From a virus, in IMG/VR virus record IMGVR_UViG_3300049489_000248, positions 1-23,855 of that record: a stretch of DNA of 23,855 nucleotides, one strand, 5' to 3'. A program made the position numbers and the translations under genes. Below are positions 1 to 7,662 of this stretch, in pieces. The number at the start of each line of letters is the position of its first letter. Position 1 is the first letter of the stretch. Under the pieces are notes generated by a model. It made no database searches. It was not told where the DNA came from and saw only the letters and a list, made by a program, of their open reading frames with translations.

Positions 1-1
1 T

Positions 2-55
2 GTCAAAATGAGAGTAAAACAGGAATCACGGGCGCGTCTAAAAAAAGGGAAATAG
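2..55 (+). CDS. Possible C-terminal tail of an upstream gene (partial)
   Basis: From base 2 to a TAG at 53-55 one frame is open and encodes a short, very basic peptide ending in RARLKKGK. Its stop directly abuts the TTG start of the next gene, which matches the tight packing elsewhere in the window. Only 17 codons are visible and no domain can be recognised. A small nuclease gene often lies before phage terminases, but nothing seen here shows that. It could equally be non-coding leader DNA. Confidence 0.22.
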   Translation, partial: VKMRVKQESRARLKKGK

Positions 56-559
56 TTGGCGGGTAGACCGAGAAAAACTGCGCAGCAGGCTAGGATGGAT
101 GGAACGTTTCGAGCGGATCGGCACGTCGAACCGTTGAAGATCACTGGCGGGGAAGTGGTTCAGCCGCCGAAAATGCATGCTGCGGCTGCGGCGAATTGGA
201 AGCAGTACATCGAGCCGCGTTTAGGATTGGGGGTTTATGAGCCAGCGGAGGCACCTTTGCTTGCTTTATGGTGCGTGGTCTTGGCTAGGCTTATGGCGGT
301 GAATGATGAAACGCCATTTGGCGGTTTGATGGAAGAAGAAACGATGTACGGCGTGCGTTATAAAAAGCATCCTGGTGTTTCGATGCTGAAAAGTTTGTCG
401 GAAGAATTTCGTAGTTTGAGTGCGCAGCTTGGTCTTGATCCGATTAGCAGAATGAAACTGGTGGAAGTTTCAAGACGCGATGACGTCGATGACGTGATAG
501 ATATTCCGGCTGCGTATCAACCAGCGAAGGGGAAGCGTGGCGGCAAAAAAAATAGTTGA
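56..559 (+). CDS. terS: Terminase small subunit (P27-like)
   Basis: Likely the DNA-recognition subunit of the packaging motor, which binds the phage DNA end and hands it to the large subunit. The 167-residue product begins MAGRPRKTAQQ, the basic GRPRK opening typical of P27-family small terminases. A helical middle region follows, then an acidic stretch (DDVDDVIDIP) and a basic end (KGKRGGKK). Start is TTG at 56, preceded by a purine-rich AAAGGGAAA. The final 23 nt overlap the terL start in another frame, and this position directly before terL is the main support. Family membership is judged by pattern only. Confidence 0.8.
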   Translation: MAGRPRKTAQQARMDGTFRADRHVEPLKITGGEVVQPPKMHAAAAANWKQYIEPRLGLGVYEPAEAPLLALWCVVLARLMAVNDETPFGGLMEEETMYGVRYKKHPGVSMLKSLSEEFRSLSAQLGLDPISRMKLVEVSRRDDVDDVIDIPAAYQPAKGKRGGKKNS

Positions 560-2099
560 TCCTTTTGCATCGGCTTGGGAACCAATGTTTCCGACGAATG
601 GTCCACGCGTTGCCGGTTTTATTGAAGCGTATTGTACGCATGCGAAGGGTGAGTGGTTCGGCAAACCGTTGATTCTCGAAGCGTGGCAGCGGTGGTTATT
701 GAATCTGATATTCGAGGTCGAACCGGATACGGGATTACGAAAATGGCGAGACATCTTACTGGTCATTCCGAGGAAGAATGCAAAGAGTACGATCATAGCT
801 ACGCTTGGTTATTACGGTTTATTCTTTGACGGCGAAGGCGGGCCGGAAGTTTATAGCGCGGCGTGGGGTGAACAACAAGCTAGGAATGTATTTGACGCGG
901 CGCGTACGATGCACGACGCTTCGCCGATGCTGCGGAAGTATACGCAGAAGTTTGCAAAGGCGATTACGTGTCCGTCGAATGCGGGATCGTGGAAGGTGGT
1001 TTCTCGCATTGCTGAAACGCAGCAGGGAACGAACCCGCACTTTTCGCTGATTGACGAATACCATGTCCACAAAAAGAGTGACTTGTATGAGGCGTTCAAG
1101 CGTGGTACGCAAGCTAGGCGGCAACCATTACTGGTGACGATTACAACGGAGTCAGAATCAAAATATACACCACTCGGATTGCGGCAAGACGATTTTCTCA
1201 AGACCGGTAACGTGGAAATGTTGTCACCGTATTTGATGGTGGCGCGGCACGAACGATCAAGGTCTTTGATGATACGATTCGGCGTACCCTGGGACAGTAA
1301 AGACGTAGACCTGGAGAATCCGGAAGTGATTCGCGGGTGCAATCCTGCAGGATGGTTAGATCCGCAAAGAATTATCGATGAATACCTGCACACGCCGGGT
1401 AGTACGGTGTCGGATTTCAAACGGTTTCATTTGAATATGCTGGTCGAGGATGACGGCGGCGAAGGAATACCACCAGATTTGTTAGCGGATTGTATCGACC
1501 AGGACGCGCCACCGTTAGAACCTGGGCAGGAAGTTATCATTGGCGTTGATGCCGGTTATCGAAAAGACTGTAGCGCGGTGATTGTTGCGGGATTGTTGCC
1601 GGATGGGCGTGCTAGGTTTGACGCGAAGATTTGGCGGCCAGCTCGGGAACAAGGATTAGAGCTGGATTTGGAAGCTACAGTTGAAACTTATGTGAATGAA
1701 ATGTTGGAGAAGTATCGCGTGAAACGCATTGTTGGCGATCCTGCATTGTTGGTTAGTCAGTTTCAAAGGTGGCAGCGTCGATTAGGTGCAAACATTTTGA
1801 AGGAATACAGGTTTCAATGGGGAGACACCGGACCAGATAGTGTAACGCTACTTGCCGCGATTCAGTCGAAACGGTTTGTCTACAACGGAGACACCGAGTA
1901 CACTCGGCATTTGCTGAACATGCGTGCCAGGTATGGACCGAACGGAGCGTGGAGATGGGACGATCATCCAGATAAAAAGCGTGAAGATTCAGACGTACCG
2001 AATGACGCGGGTATAGCGTCGATGATGGTTGCGGGCGAACTGTTATCTGATGACGGCGGGGGCTCGCAGTACGGGGCGCGTGGTTTGCTAATCGTCTAA
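537..2099 (+). CDS. terL: Terminase large subunit (Terminase_1 type)
   Basis: ATP-driven packaging motor and headful/cos nuclease. The ATPase domain shows a Walker A of the phage type, PRKNAKST at residues 78-85, with a Walker B DEYH at 173-176 and a likely coupling motif TITTESES just after. The C-terminal nuclease domain has IIGVDAGYRKD around D338 and VGDP with D402, both in places expected for RNase H-fold metal ligands. A further Asp (NDAGIA) lies near the end. At 520 residues it is full length. Start is GTG at 537, overlapping terS by 23 nt, with AAGGGG just upstream. It is followed by a 28-nt gap holding the first copy of a repeated pre-start motif. Confidence 0.95.
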   Translation: MAAKKIVDPFASAWEPMFPTNGPRVAGFIEAYCTHAKGEWFGKPLILEAWQRWLLNLIFEVEPDTGLRKWRDILLVIPRKNAKSTIIATLGYYGLFFDGEGGPEVYSAAWGEQQARNVFDAARTMHDASPMLRKYTQKFAKAITCPSNAGSWKVVSRIAETQQGTNPHFSLIDEYHVHKKSDLYEAFKRGTQARRQPLLVTITTESESKYTPLGLRQDDFLKTGNVEMLSPYLMVARHERSRSLMIRFGVPWDSKDVDLENPEVIRGCNPAGWLDPQRIIDEYLHTPGSTVSDFKRFHLNMLVEDDGGEGIPPDLLADCIDQDAPPLEPGQEVIIGVDAGYRKDCSAVIVAGLLPDGRARFDAKIWRPAREQGLELDLEATVETYVNEMLEKYRVKRIVGDPALLVSQFQRWQRRLGANILKEYRFQWGDTGPDSVTLLAAIQSKRFVYNGDTEYTRHLLNMRARYGPNGAWRWDDHPDKKREDSDVPNDAGIASMMVAGELLSDDGGGSQYGARGLLIV

Positions 2100-2127
2100 A
2101 CACCGTTACGGTGGCGCGGTAATTATT
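2100..2127 (+). promoter_or_regulatory. Pre-start motif, copy 1 (TGGCGCGGTA)
   Basis: The 28-nt gap between the terL TAA and the next GTG start has 12 nt, then TGGCGCGGTA (2112-2121), then 6 nt. The same decamer at the same 12-nt distance from a TAA occurs at 8646 and 17144. No normal Shine-Dalgarno is present. Bases 2101-2113 form a tiny hairpin (CACCG, TTA loop, CGGTG). Bases 2111-2122 also read GTG-GCG-CGG-TAA, a start-stop mini-frame ending 5 nt before the real start. Function unknown; by position it could affect translation initiation. Confidence 0.55.
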
Positions 2128-2328
2128 GTGAAACGAAAACTAAAGAAAACCAGCGTAGCCCTGCACACGATCTCGGGTAGAAGTTTTGAAGGCGTTCTAA
2201 TTAGTGAACGCGGTCAGTATTACGAGCTACGAAACGCCAGCGTTGAAGTAGACGGGAAGCTGGTACCGGCAGACGGCGCAGTCCTGGTGCCAAAAAAGAT
2301 CGTCGAGTTTATTCAGGTAACGAAATGA
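2128..2328 (+). CDS. Small LSm-like (beta-barrel) phage protein
   Basis: A 66-residue basic protein with alternating beta-strand character: VALHTISGRSFEGVLIS, then QYYELRNASVE, then KIVEFIQV at the end. This pattern (polar strand, Gly turn, hydrophobic strand, ELRNA-like strand) resembles the small LSm/SH3-like barrels often found between terL and portal in actinobacteriophages. The fold is inferred, not shown. Start is GTG at 2128, six nt after the TGGCGCGGTA motif. The stop overlaps the portal start as ATGA, implying coupled translation. Its role is unknown; a packaging or head-assembly accessory is plausible from position. Confidence 0.7.
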   Translation: MKRKLKKTSVALHTISGRSFEGVLISERGQYYELRNASVEVDGKLVPADGAVLVPKKIVEFIQVTK

Positions 2329-3521
2329 TTTTCAGCAGTAACGGAAAAAAGGTAGTCGATCTTGGCTCGGTAGCGAAACCATCGAGCGGGTACCGCACAG
2401 GCGGATACGGTTTGACGGGATCATTTGCGGGTCGAGCTGTAACGCGTGAAACCGCGATGGGATTGCCAGCGTTCTGGTCCGGGGTAATGTTAATCAGTCG
2501 AACCTGTGGCACGTTCCCGCTCGAAACGGTGGATCGACGAAACCGGAACGCTATCGTGGATATGGCGGGTGTAGCGAAAAGGTTACGTCATCAGCCGAAT
2601 GCGGAAACGCCAGCATCAACATTCTGGACAAGCGTTTTCAGTATGCTTGTCGCAAACGCTAATGCTTATCTTTTGAAGTTACCATCGTCGGATGATATTC
2701 AAGCACCGGAATTGTATTGGCTGCCGCCGGAGCAGGTGCAGGTTTATCGTGGCGAGGATGGCGAAAAACGTTTTGATGTTTATAGCGCGGATGGTGGAAC
2801 TTTTGCGCAGGGTGTTCATGCGCGACACATTATTCATGCGCGTGGTCCCAGTATGAGTAATCCGCTTATCGGTGCCAGTCCTGTTGAGTATTTGCGGCAT
2901 AGCTTGGGGAATGCGTTGGCGGCCCAGGAATACCAGGGTGCAGCATACCGTTCTGGTGGCGTGCCTAAAGGTGTTTTGAGCGTGGATGAAATGCTAACAC
3001 CGGAGCAGGCAACCACGATCCGCGATCAGTGGCATGCAACTTATGGCGGAATCGAGAACAGTGGTAAAGTTGCGGTCTTGGATCGGGGAGCGAAGTTTCA
3101 AGCTACTGGCATGAGCCAAAAAGATAGCCAGTTTATCGAGCAGATGCAATTATCTGCTACGGATTGCGCACGGATTTTGAATCTACCTGCAGCGTTGATA
3201 AATGCCGAAGGTGCAAGCATGACCTATGCGAACGCGGCGCATAATGATCGGCATTTCTTGCGATTTACGATTAGGCCGTACTTATCATTTATTGAGCAGG
3301 CGTTGAATATGGATGCCGAGTTTTTCGGCGTGCATAGCGCGTGGGAACCAGTGTTCAACACCGATGTTCTAGGTAAGGGTGATGAAGAAACGCGGTATAA
3401 GAATTATGCAACTGCGATTGGTAGTGGTTGGATGACTACTGACGAGGCCAGGGAAAAAGAAGGTTTACAACCAATGAATGTTGAGGATTCAACGGGGGGA
3501 AATAATGAAGCAGGAAATTAG
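2325..3521 (+). CDS. Portal protein (HK97 family)
   Basis: Forms the dodecameric ring at the capsid vertex through which DNA is packaged and to which the tail attaches. The 398-residue product matches the HK97 portal pattern: an early helix with TAMGLPAFWSGVMLISRT, a PNAETPASTFW stretch, and a domain with YWLPPEQVQVYR. A membrane-like GASPVEYLRHSLGNALA helix and the conserved GGVPKGVLSVDE segment follow, with a C-terminal stem region (SQFIEQMQLSATDCARILNLP). Length is normal. The start overlaps the previous stop (ATGA), and the end overlaps the protease gene by 17 nt, as is common for portal and protease pairs. Confidence 0.94.
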   Translation: MIFSSNGKKVVDLGSVAKPSSGYRTGGYGLTGSFAGRAVTRETAMGLPAFWSGVMLISRTCGTFPLETVDRRNRNAIVDMAGVAKRLRHQPNAETPASTFWTSVFSMLVANANAYLLKLPSSDDIQAPELYWLPPEQVQVYRGEDGEKRFDVYSADGGTFAQGVHARHIIHARGPSMSNPLIGASPVEYLRHSLGNALAAQEYQGAAYRSGGVPKGVLSVDEMLTPEQATTIRDQWHATYGGIENSGKVAVLDRGAKFQATGMSQKDSQFIEQMQLSATDCARILNLPAALINAEGASMTYANAAHNDRHFLRFTIRPYLSFIEQALNMDAEFFGVHSAWEPVFNTDVLGKGDEETRYKNYATAIGSGWMTTDEAREKEGLQPMNVEDSTGGNNEAGN

Positions 3522-4125
3522 AACCAGTCGCGCATGGGTCGAAGCGGTACCCGTTGAAGAAACGCGAAACGCGGATGGGAAAACCGGTGGACTGTGCGTC
3601 AAAGGTTACGCAATCCTATGGAACACGCGCAGCGAAGTGATGGGGCGATGGGTCGAAACGATTGATCCTAAATGCCTAGACCACATGGGCGATCTGAACT
3701 ATGTGGATATTCGAATGCAAGCCGAACATGAAGGCAAAGCACTAGCACGAACCGGAAACGGTTCCTTGCGATTGACTAAAGACATGCGCGGCTTGGCGTT
3801 CGAAGCAGACCTAGATAGCAGACGAGCAGACGCACGCGATTTGTATTACGCAATAGAGCGCGGCGACATAACGCAAATGAGTTTCGGATTCATAGTAGGC
3901 GAAGAAACCGTGGACCATGACAGTGATCCAGTACAAATTCACGTTACCAGAATCGAACGCTTATTAGAAATCAGCGCTGTAACATTTCCTGCGTATCGTG
4001 AAACTACCGTCGAAGCTGTACCAACCAGCGACGAAGACGATGATGAAATGCTCGAGGACGAGGACAGCGTCGAGGATCGGAGCTGGGAAATCGAAGTTAT
4101 GCGCAAGCGGATGAACTTTGAATAG
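3505..4125 (+). CDS. Prohead maturation protease (HK97 family)
   Basis: Serine protease that trims the capsid protein during head maturation. Counting from ATG 3505, the likely catalytic His is H75 in QAEHEGKALART and the nucleophile Ser is S126 in ITQMSFGF, the classic HK97 protease signature. The C-terminus is very acidic (SDEDDDEMLEDEDSVED). I chose ATG 3505 rather than the upstream in-frame ATG 3478 because a GGGGGGA Shine-Dalgarno lies at 3494-3500, five nt before it. The start lies inside the portal gene. Length (206 residues) is normal. Followed by a 66-nt gap with a hairpin before the capsid gene. Confidence 0.93.
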   Translation: MKQEIRTSRAWVEAVPVEETRNADGKTGGLCVKGYAILWNTRSEVMGRWVETIDPKCLDHMGDLNYVDIRMQAEHEGKALARTGNGSLRLTKDMRGLAFEADLDSRRADARDLYYAIERGDITQMSFGFIVGEETVDHDSDPVQIHVTRIERLLEISAVTFPAYRETTVEAVPTSDEDDDEMLEDEDSVEDRSWEIEVMRKRMNFE

Positions 4126-4150
4126 TCTAAATCAAACAGCATTTGCGTCA

Positions 4151-4176
4151 TAGTATTCGACAAGCAAAAAATACTA
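4151..4176 (+). promoter_or_regulatory. Hairpin directly before the capsid-gene ribosome site
   Basis: TAGTATT (4151-4157) and AATACTA (4170-4176) form a perfect 7-bp stem with a 12-nt loop. It ends two nt before the GGGGG Shine-Dalgarno (4179-4183) of the major capsid gene. A 5' hairpin here could stabilise or process the capsid mRNA while leaving the ribosome site free. There is no T-tract, so it is not a typical terminator. It is AT-rich and could be chance. Confidence 0.4.
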
Positions 4177-4191
4177 ATGGGGGAAAATCTC

Positions 4192-5559
4192 GTGGACGAA
4201 ATGCAAAAACAATACGAGGCTAAACTGGCCGAGGCGGAAGCAATGCTTGATGCTGCAGTAGCTGAAAAGCGTGGTCTAACAGCTGATGAAAACGAAAAGC
4301 ATGACGCGCTAGTTGCGGAAGCTAAAAGCATTCGGCAGACACTTGCAAGGCGCGACGCGATTGCTAAAGAGCGCGACGAAATCGTAGTCGATCTACGCAA
4401 AGCACGCGACATTGTAGAACCAACCAACGATGACAAAGAAAAAAGTGATCGTAAACTGGAGTCTGTAAAACAGCGTGACCCTGGACATTACACACGCCGC
4501 AGCGATACCTCATGGTTCCGCGATCTATACCAGGCGCAGAATGGTAACGAGGCCGCACGCAGGCGACTTGGAGAGCAGCAGGCGCATAATGACACGCTAC
4601 AAAAGCGTGATCTTTATATTGGTTCAACTACCGGACAAGAACTGTCACCGCCTGTTTATCTGCAGGAAATGTTTGTTGAAGGACGCGTGGGAGATCCGAT
4701 CACAGCAAACTTGTGCAACAAGCAACCATTGCCAGATGCTGGTCGAACGCTTACCATTCCAAAGATGACCGGTAACACCGCTGTGGGCGTGCAAACCGAA
4801 GCATCACCTTTGACCGCTGGAACCGAAACCGACGCTACGTTTGACGCCGAGACACAAAGCATTTTCGAACTACTCGGAGTGCAGGACTTGTCGAACTTCC
4901 TAGCGGAACGATCAGTGCCAGGCGCAGACATGATTATTGCTAGAAACCTAGCCAAGCAAGTGAACGCAAAGAAAGACTTTTACGTTCTCGAGGGTGACGG
5001 AACTGGCGAGCCACAGGGTATCCGAGGTGCAACAGGTATCAATGCTGTAACCTGGACCGAAGCTACACCTATATTCGCAGAGGGTCAGGCTGTAGTTGCA
5101 GACATGCTGCAGCAAATCCACACTGGATGGTTGGAAGCCCCAGACGCTTTGGTTATGGCACCACGTCGATGGGCGAAGTGGCTATCCGAGCGTGATTCAG
5201 ACGGACGATTGCAAGGTGGCGCAGCCGCGATGGTTGTAAATCCAATGGCAATCGGCGAAGCTGGAGCAGTTGCAATGGGATTGGCAGGATCATTGCACGG
5301 TGTTCCCGTTTATCTAGATCCGCACGTATCAGTAACAAAGGGCTCGGGTACAAACGAGGATACGATCTTCGCGTTCAAGCGTGATGCTGCGCTACTTTAT
5401 GAGGGCGCGATTATCATTGATATTGATCGTAGCGTGAACTTCAAAACCAGTGGTATTGCTGTAAGAGCGCGACAGTACATCGCATTCTTTGTTGAGCATG
5501 CACCAGAAGCATTCGGAACTGTTTCTGGAACTGGACTAGCAACACCTACATTCAGCTAA
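4192..5559 (+). CDS. Major capsid protein (HK97 fold, with delta domain)
   Basis: The main shell protein. The first ~110 residues are a charged coiled coil (EAKLAEAEAMLDAAVAEKRG onward), the scaffold-like delta domain usually removed by the protease. The HK97-fold body starts near GSTTGQELSPPVYLQEM and includes TLTIPKMTGNTAV, the DFYVLEGDGTGEPQGI stretch and an A-domain with DALVMAPRRWAKWLSERD. Three starts are possible: ATG 4177, GTG 4192 and ATG 4201. The GGGGGAAAA Shine-Dalgarno at 4179-4187 has ideal spacing only to GTG 4192, so I use that. About 455 residues. No separate scaffold or decoration gene follows; sugar-enzyme genes do. Confidence 0.94.
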   Translation: MDEMQKQYEAKLAEAEAMLDAAVAEKRGLTADENEKHDALVAEAKSIRQTLARRDAIAKERDEIVVDLRKARDIVEPTNDDKEKSDRKLESVKQRDPGHYTRRSDTSWFRDLYQAQNGNEAARRRLGEQQAHNDTLQKRDLYIGSTTGQELSPPVYLQEMFVEGRVGDPITANLCNKQPLPDAGRTLTIPKMTGNTAVGVQTEASPLTAGTETDATFDAETQSIFELLGVQDLSNFLAERSVPGADMIIARNLAKQVNAKKDFYVLEGDGTGEPQGIRGATGINAVTWTEATPIFAEGQAVVADMLQQIHTGWLEAPDALVMAPRRWAKWLSERDSDGRLQGGAAAMVVNPMAIGEAGAVAMGLAGSLHGVPVYLDPHVSVTKGSGTNEDTIFAFKRDAALLYEGAIIIDIDRSVNFKTSGIAVRARQYIAFFVEHAPEAFGTVSGTGLATPTFS

Positions 5560-5581
5560 ACAATAGAATGGTGGTAATCCC

Positions 5582-6046
5582 ATGAATGGGAAACTTCCAA
5601 CAATACATTCCGTAGAGTATCGACGCGCGCTGGTCAGTGTTTCAGCGCGCGTCGCTGCATCTGCGGTAGTTGGTTGCGCTGCAGAGTGGCGAAGTGAACC
5701 GACAAGGTTTTCGGCGATTGTTGAACCTGGCGTCACGATTCGCGACGGTGTTCGGGTGCAAGCTGGTGCGCATCGTGAAACAGTTATCGGTAAAGATAGT
5801 TTGCTTATGGGCGGTGCGCACGTTGGGCATGATACGCAGCTTGGCACTAGCGTTGAAGTTGGTCCGAATGCAATCGTGGGCGGGTGCTGTAGTATTGGAT
5901 CGGGAACGCGAATCGGTGGGGGAGCAGTCATTATTAGTCACATTACGATTGGCGAGAATGTGCGAATCGGCGCAGGTGCTGTAGTGACACGGGATATTCC
6001 TGCGAATCAGACATGGGCTGGTAACCCAGCGAAAAGGTATCAATAG
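5582..6046 (+). CDS. Hexapeptide-repeat (left-handed beta-helix) acyltransferase
   Basis: A 154-residue protein made largely of hexapeptide turns (for example TRFSAIVEPGVTIRDGVRV, then VEVGPNAIVGGCCSIGSGTR). It ends with the hallmark IGAGAVVTRDIPANQTWAGNPAK of NeuD/WbbJ-like O- or N-acetyltransferases. A possible catalytic His is in GGAHVGHDTQLG. Such enzymes form trimers and transfer acetyl (or acyl) from acyl-CoA to a sugar, often a nucleotide-sugar. Acceptor unknown. It sits between the major capsid gene and the connector genes and is followed after 2 nt by a glycosyltransferase. That pairing suggests both act on one glycan, possibly on the virion. It could instead modify a host surface sugar. 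Confidence 0.88.
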   Translation: MNGKLPTIHSVEYRRALVSVSARVAASAVVGCAAEWRSEPTRFSAIVEPGVTIRDGVRVQAGAHRETVIGKDSLLMGGAHVGHDTQLGTSVEVGPNAIVGGCCSIGSGTRIGGGAVIISHITIGENVRIGAGAVVTRDIPANQTWAGNPAKRYQ

Positions 6047-6048
6047 TT

Positions 6049-6837
6049 ATGACGAAAGTAATAGGCATCATTAGTTGGTTTGACGAGTCACCGACTTGGT
6101 TAGCTTCGACGGTTGCGAGTATGGCACGGATTTGCGATCACATTATTGCGGTTGATGGGCGTTACGCGTTGTATGATGATTCGCGAGTATGTTCGGAGAT
6201 GGTGCAGCATGATGCGATCCAGCATACAGCTAGGGCAGCCGGTTGCGCTTTGACGCTGCATATACCGAATGCGCCGTTTGATGATGAAATGCATAAACGC
6301 ACGTATCTGTTTCAGTTGGCGGAGCTGGTGGCGAAACCGTTTGAGGATTGGATTTTCGCGATTGATGGTGACGAGGTTTTGATCGAGGCACCGCCTAAAG
6401 AGCGGTTGCATAAAGTGTTAGACGATGCAGCTGCCGAAGATTGCTGGGTAGTAACGGGTACGTTACGCGACGTTGCCGATCCGCACAAAAATCCCGAACG
6501 CACATTGGCGAGCATGAAAATGCCAATCGTAAGTGCGATTGAATGCACAATGCCAAGATTTTTCCGCGTCGGAAAAAACATGCGCGTAGTCGGCTATCAC
6601 TATAACTATGTTGCCGAGGATGAAACGGGTAATTCGATTGAATACTGGGGCGATGATAACCTGGTGGATCGTGCTAAATGGAAGGTTACGAGCCAGTTTG
6701 CAATCATTGAGCATCGGCACGAACAAAGAGCTTTGACCAGGAAGCGCGTCAGGGAACAGTATTACAAAGACCGAAAAGATGTTGGATTGGAAACCAGGGA
6801 ACCGCTCGGGCGGTTGGAACGAAAGGCGATGATATGA
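6049..6837 (+). CDS. GT-A fold glycosyltransferase (family 2-like)
   Basis: A 262-residue protein with the GT-A arrangement. An N-terminal strand leads to SPTWLASTVASMARICDHII and an Asp in IIAVDGRY (D36). A helix with AIQHTARAAGC follows, then the metal/nucleotide-sugar binding DxD as AIDGDEVL (D106, D108). The C-terminal part holds aromatic acceptor-site features (YHYNYVAED) and a basic end (RKRVREQYYKDRK). It would transfer a sugar from a nucleotide donor. Donor and acceptor are not readable from sequence. Placement directly after the capsid and acyltransferase genes favours virion glycosylation; glycosyltransferase genes among virion genes are known in actinobacteriophages. Its end overlaps the next start (ATGA). 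Confidence 0.85.
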   Translation: MTKVIGIISWFDESPTWLASTVASMARICDHIIAVDGRYALYDDSRVCSEMVQHDAIQHTARAAGCALTLHIPNAPFDDEMHKRTYLFQLAELVAKPFEDWIFAIDGDEVLIEAPPKERLHKVLDDAAAEDCWVVTGTLRDVADPHKNPERTLASMKMPIVSAIECTMPRFFRVGKNMRVVGYHYNYVAEDETGNSIEYWGDDNLVDRAKWKVTSQFAIIEHRHEQRALTRKRVREQYYKDRKDVGLETREPLGRLERKAMI

Positions 6838-7052
6838 GCGTAGAGAATGAACTAAAGGCATTACGAACCGAAGCGGCTGGGTATATTCGCGTGGGATTGA
6901 TTGATAAAGTTGCAGCGGTGAACGCGGAGATTATGGCGCGTGGCGGCGAACCAGTCGCGTTACCCGAAGGTGACGAAGTAAAGGTACGCAAAGCGGTATC
7001 GCCTGGAGCTGCAACAAGGCGTAAAACATCCAGCAGGAAGGCTAAAAGATAA
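6834..7052 (+). CDS. Small charged helical protein of unknown function
   Basis: A 72-residue protein with an N-terminal amphipathic helix (VENELKALRTEAAGYIRVGL, then IDKVAAVNAEIMARGG) and a very basic tail (RRKTSSRKAKR). Small proteins with this helix pattern frequently sit between capsid and connector genes in actinobacteriophages, but their job is not established as far as I know. It overlaps both neighbours (ATGA at its start, TAATG at its end), so it is almost certainly translated with them. The basic tail could contact DNA or the negatively charged capsid interior; that is a guess. Confidence 0.72.
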   Translation: MSVENELKALRTEAAGYIRVGLIDKVAAVNAEIMARGGEPVALPEGDEVKVRKAVSPGAATRRKTSSRKAKR

Positions 7053-7660
7053 TGGCATCGCAAGACCTTACCACGCTGGAAGCTGTACGCAGGCATCAAC
7101 AGCGCACCGATACCACGAACACCACGCAAGATGATCTGGTGAATGACATGATTACAGTTGCCAGCGACTTGATTATGGGATTTACGCAACGAGAATTTGC
7201 GCCGACAACTACCGCAGCCGCGCGTAAATATAGATATGACGGGCATGGTGTTTTGAATCTCGCACCAGACGATCTACGCTCAGTAACCAGCATTCAGATC
7301 GACACGGACACCAGTAGCCCGACGACGCTTGATTCGACGCAGTATAAGCTGTGGCCGACGCGTACGAAGCATGGTGTTTATTCGCATATTCACTTGGTTG
7401 GCATTACTGTTCCATCGGTGACGACGCAAACGTATCCTGTTTATCGCCAGGTCACTGTTACTGGTAACTGGGGATGGTCGAGCATTCCGGACGCGGTAGA
7501 ACGCGCTTGCATTTTGTTGGTCATGGATTTGTTGAGTAGGACGAGTGATTGGCGGAACGCGGATTTCGACGGGCTTGGTTCGAGTGGTGTTTCTGCGGCG
7601 TTGCCTTTGCATGTGAAAACGATGCTTGCCCAGTATCGGCGTCATAGTGCTGGAGCGTAA
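7052..7660 (+). CDS. Head-tail connector (HK97 gp6-like adaptor)
   Basis: A 202-residue protein with the gp6-like connector layout. It has a helical N-terminus (LTTLEAVRRHQQRTD and a DDLVNDMITVASDLIMGFTQREF helix). A beta region follows (YRYDGHGVLNLAPDDLRSVTSIQID), then a closing helix after GNWGWSSIPDAVERACILLV. The WGW(x)SIPDAV step is characteristic of this family. It would form the ring under the portal. Start ATG overlaps the previous TAA by one base (TAATG). Confidence 0.87.
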   Translation: MASQDLTTLEAVRRHQQRTDTTNTTQDDLVNDMITVASDLIMGFTQREFAPTTTAAARKYRYDGHGVLNLAPDDLRSVTSIQIDTDTSSPTTLDSTQYKLWPTRTKHGVYSHIHLVGITVPSVTTQTYPVYRQVTVTGNWGWSSIPDAVERACILLVMDLLSRTSDWRNADFDGLGSSGVSAALPLHVKTMLAQYRRHSAGA

Positions 7661-7662
7661 TC

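Noticed and set aside
3478-3504. Earlier ATG start for the protease
   Set aside because: The GGGGGGA site is placed for ATG 3505, and the nine extra residues do not look like the family start.
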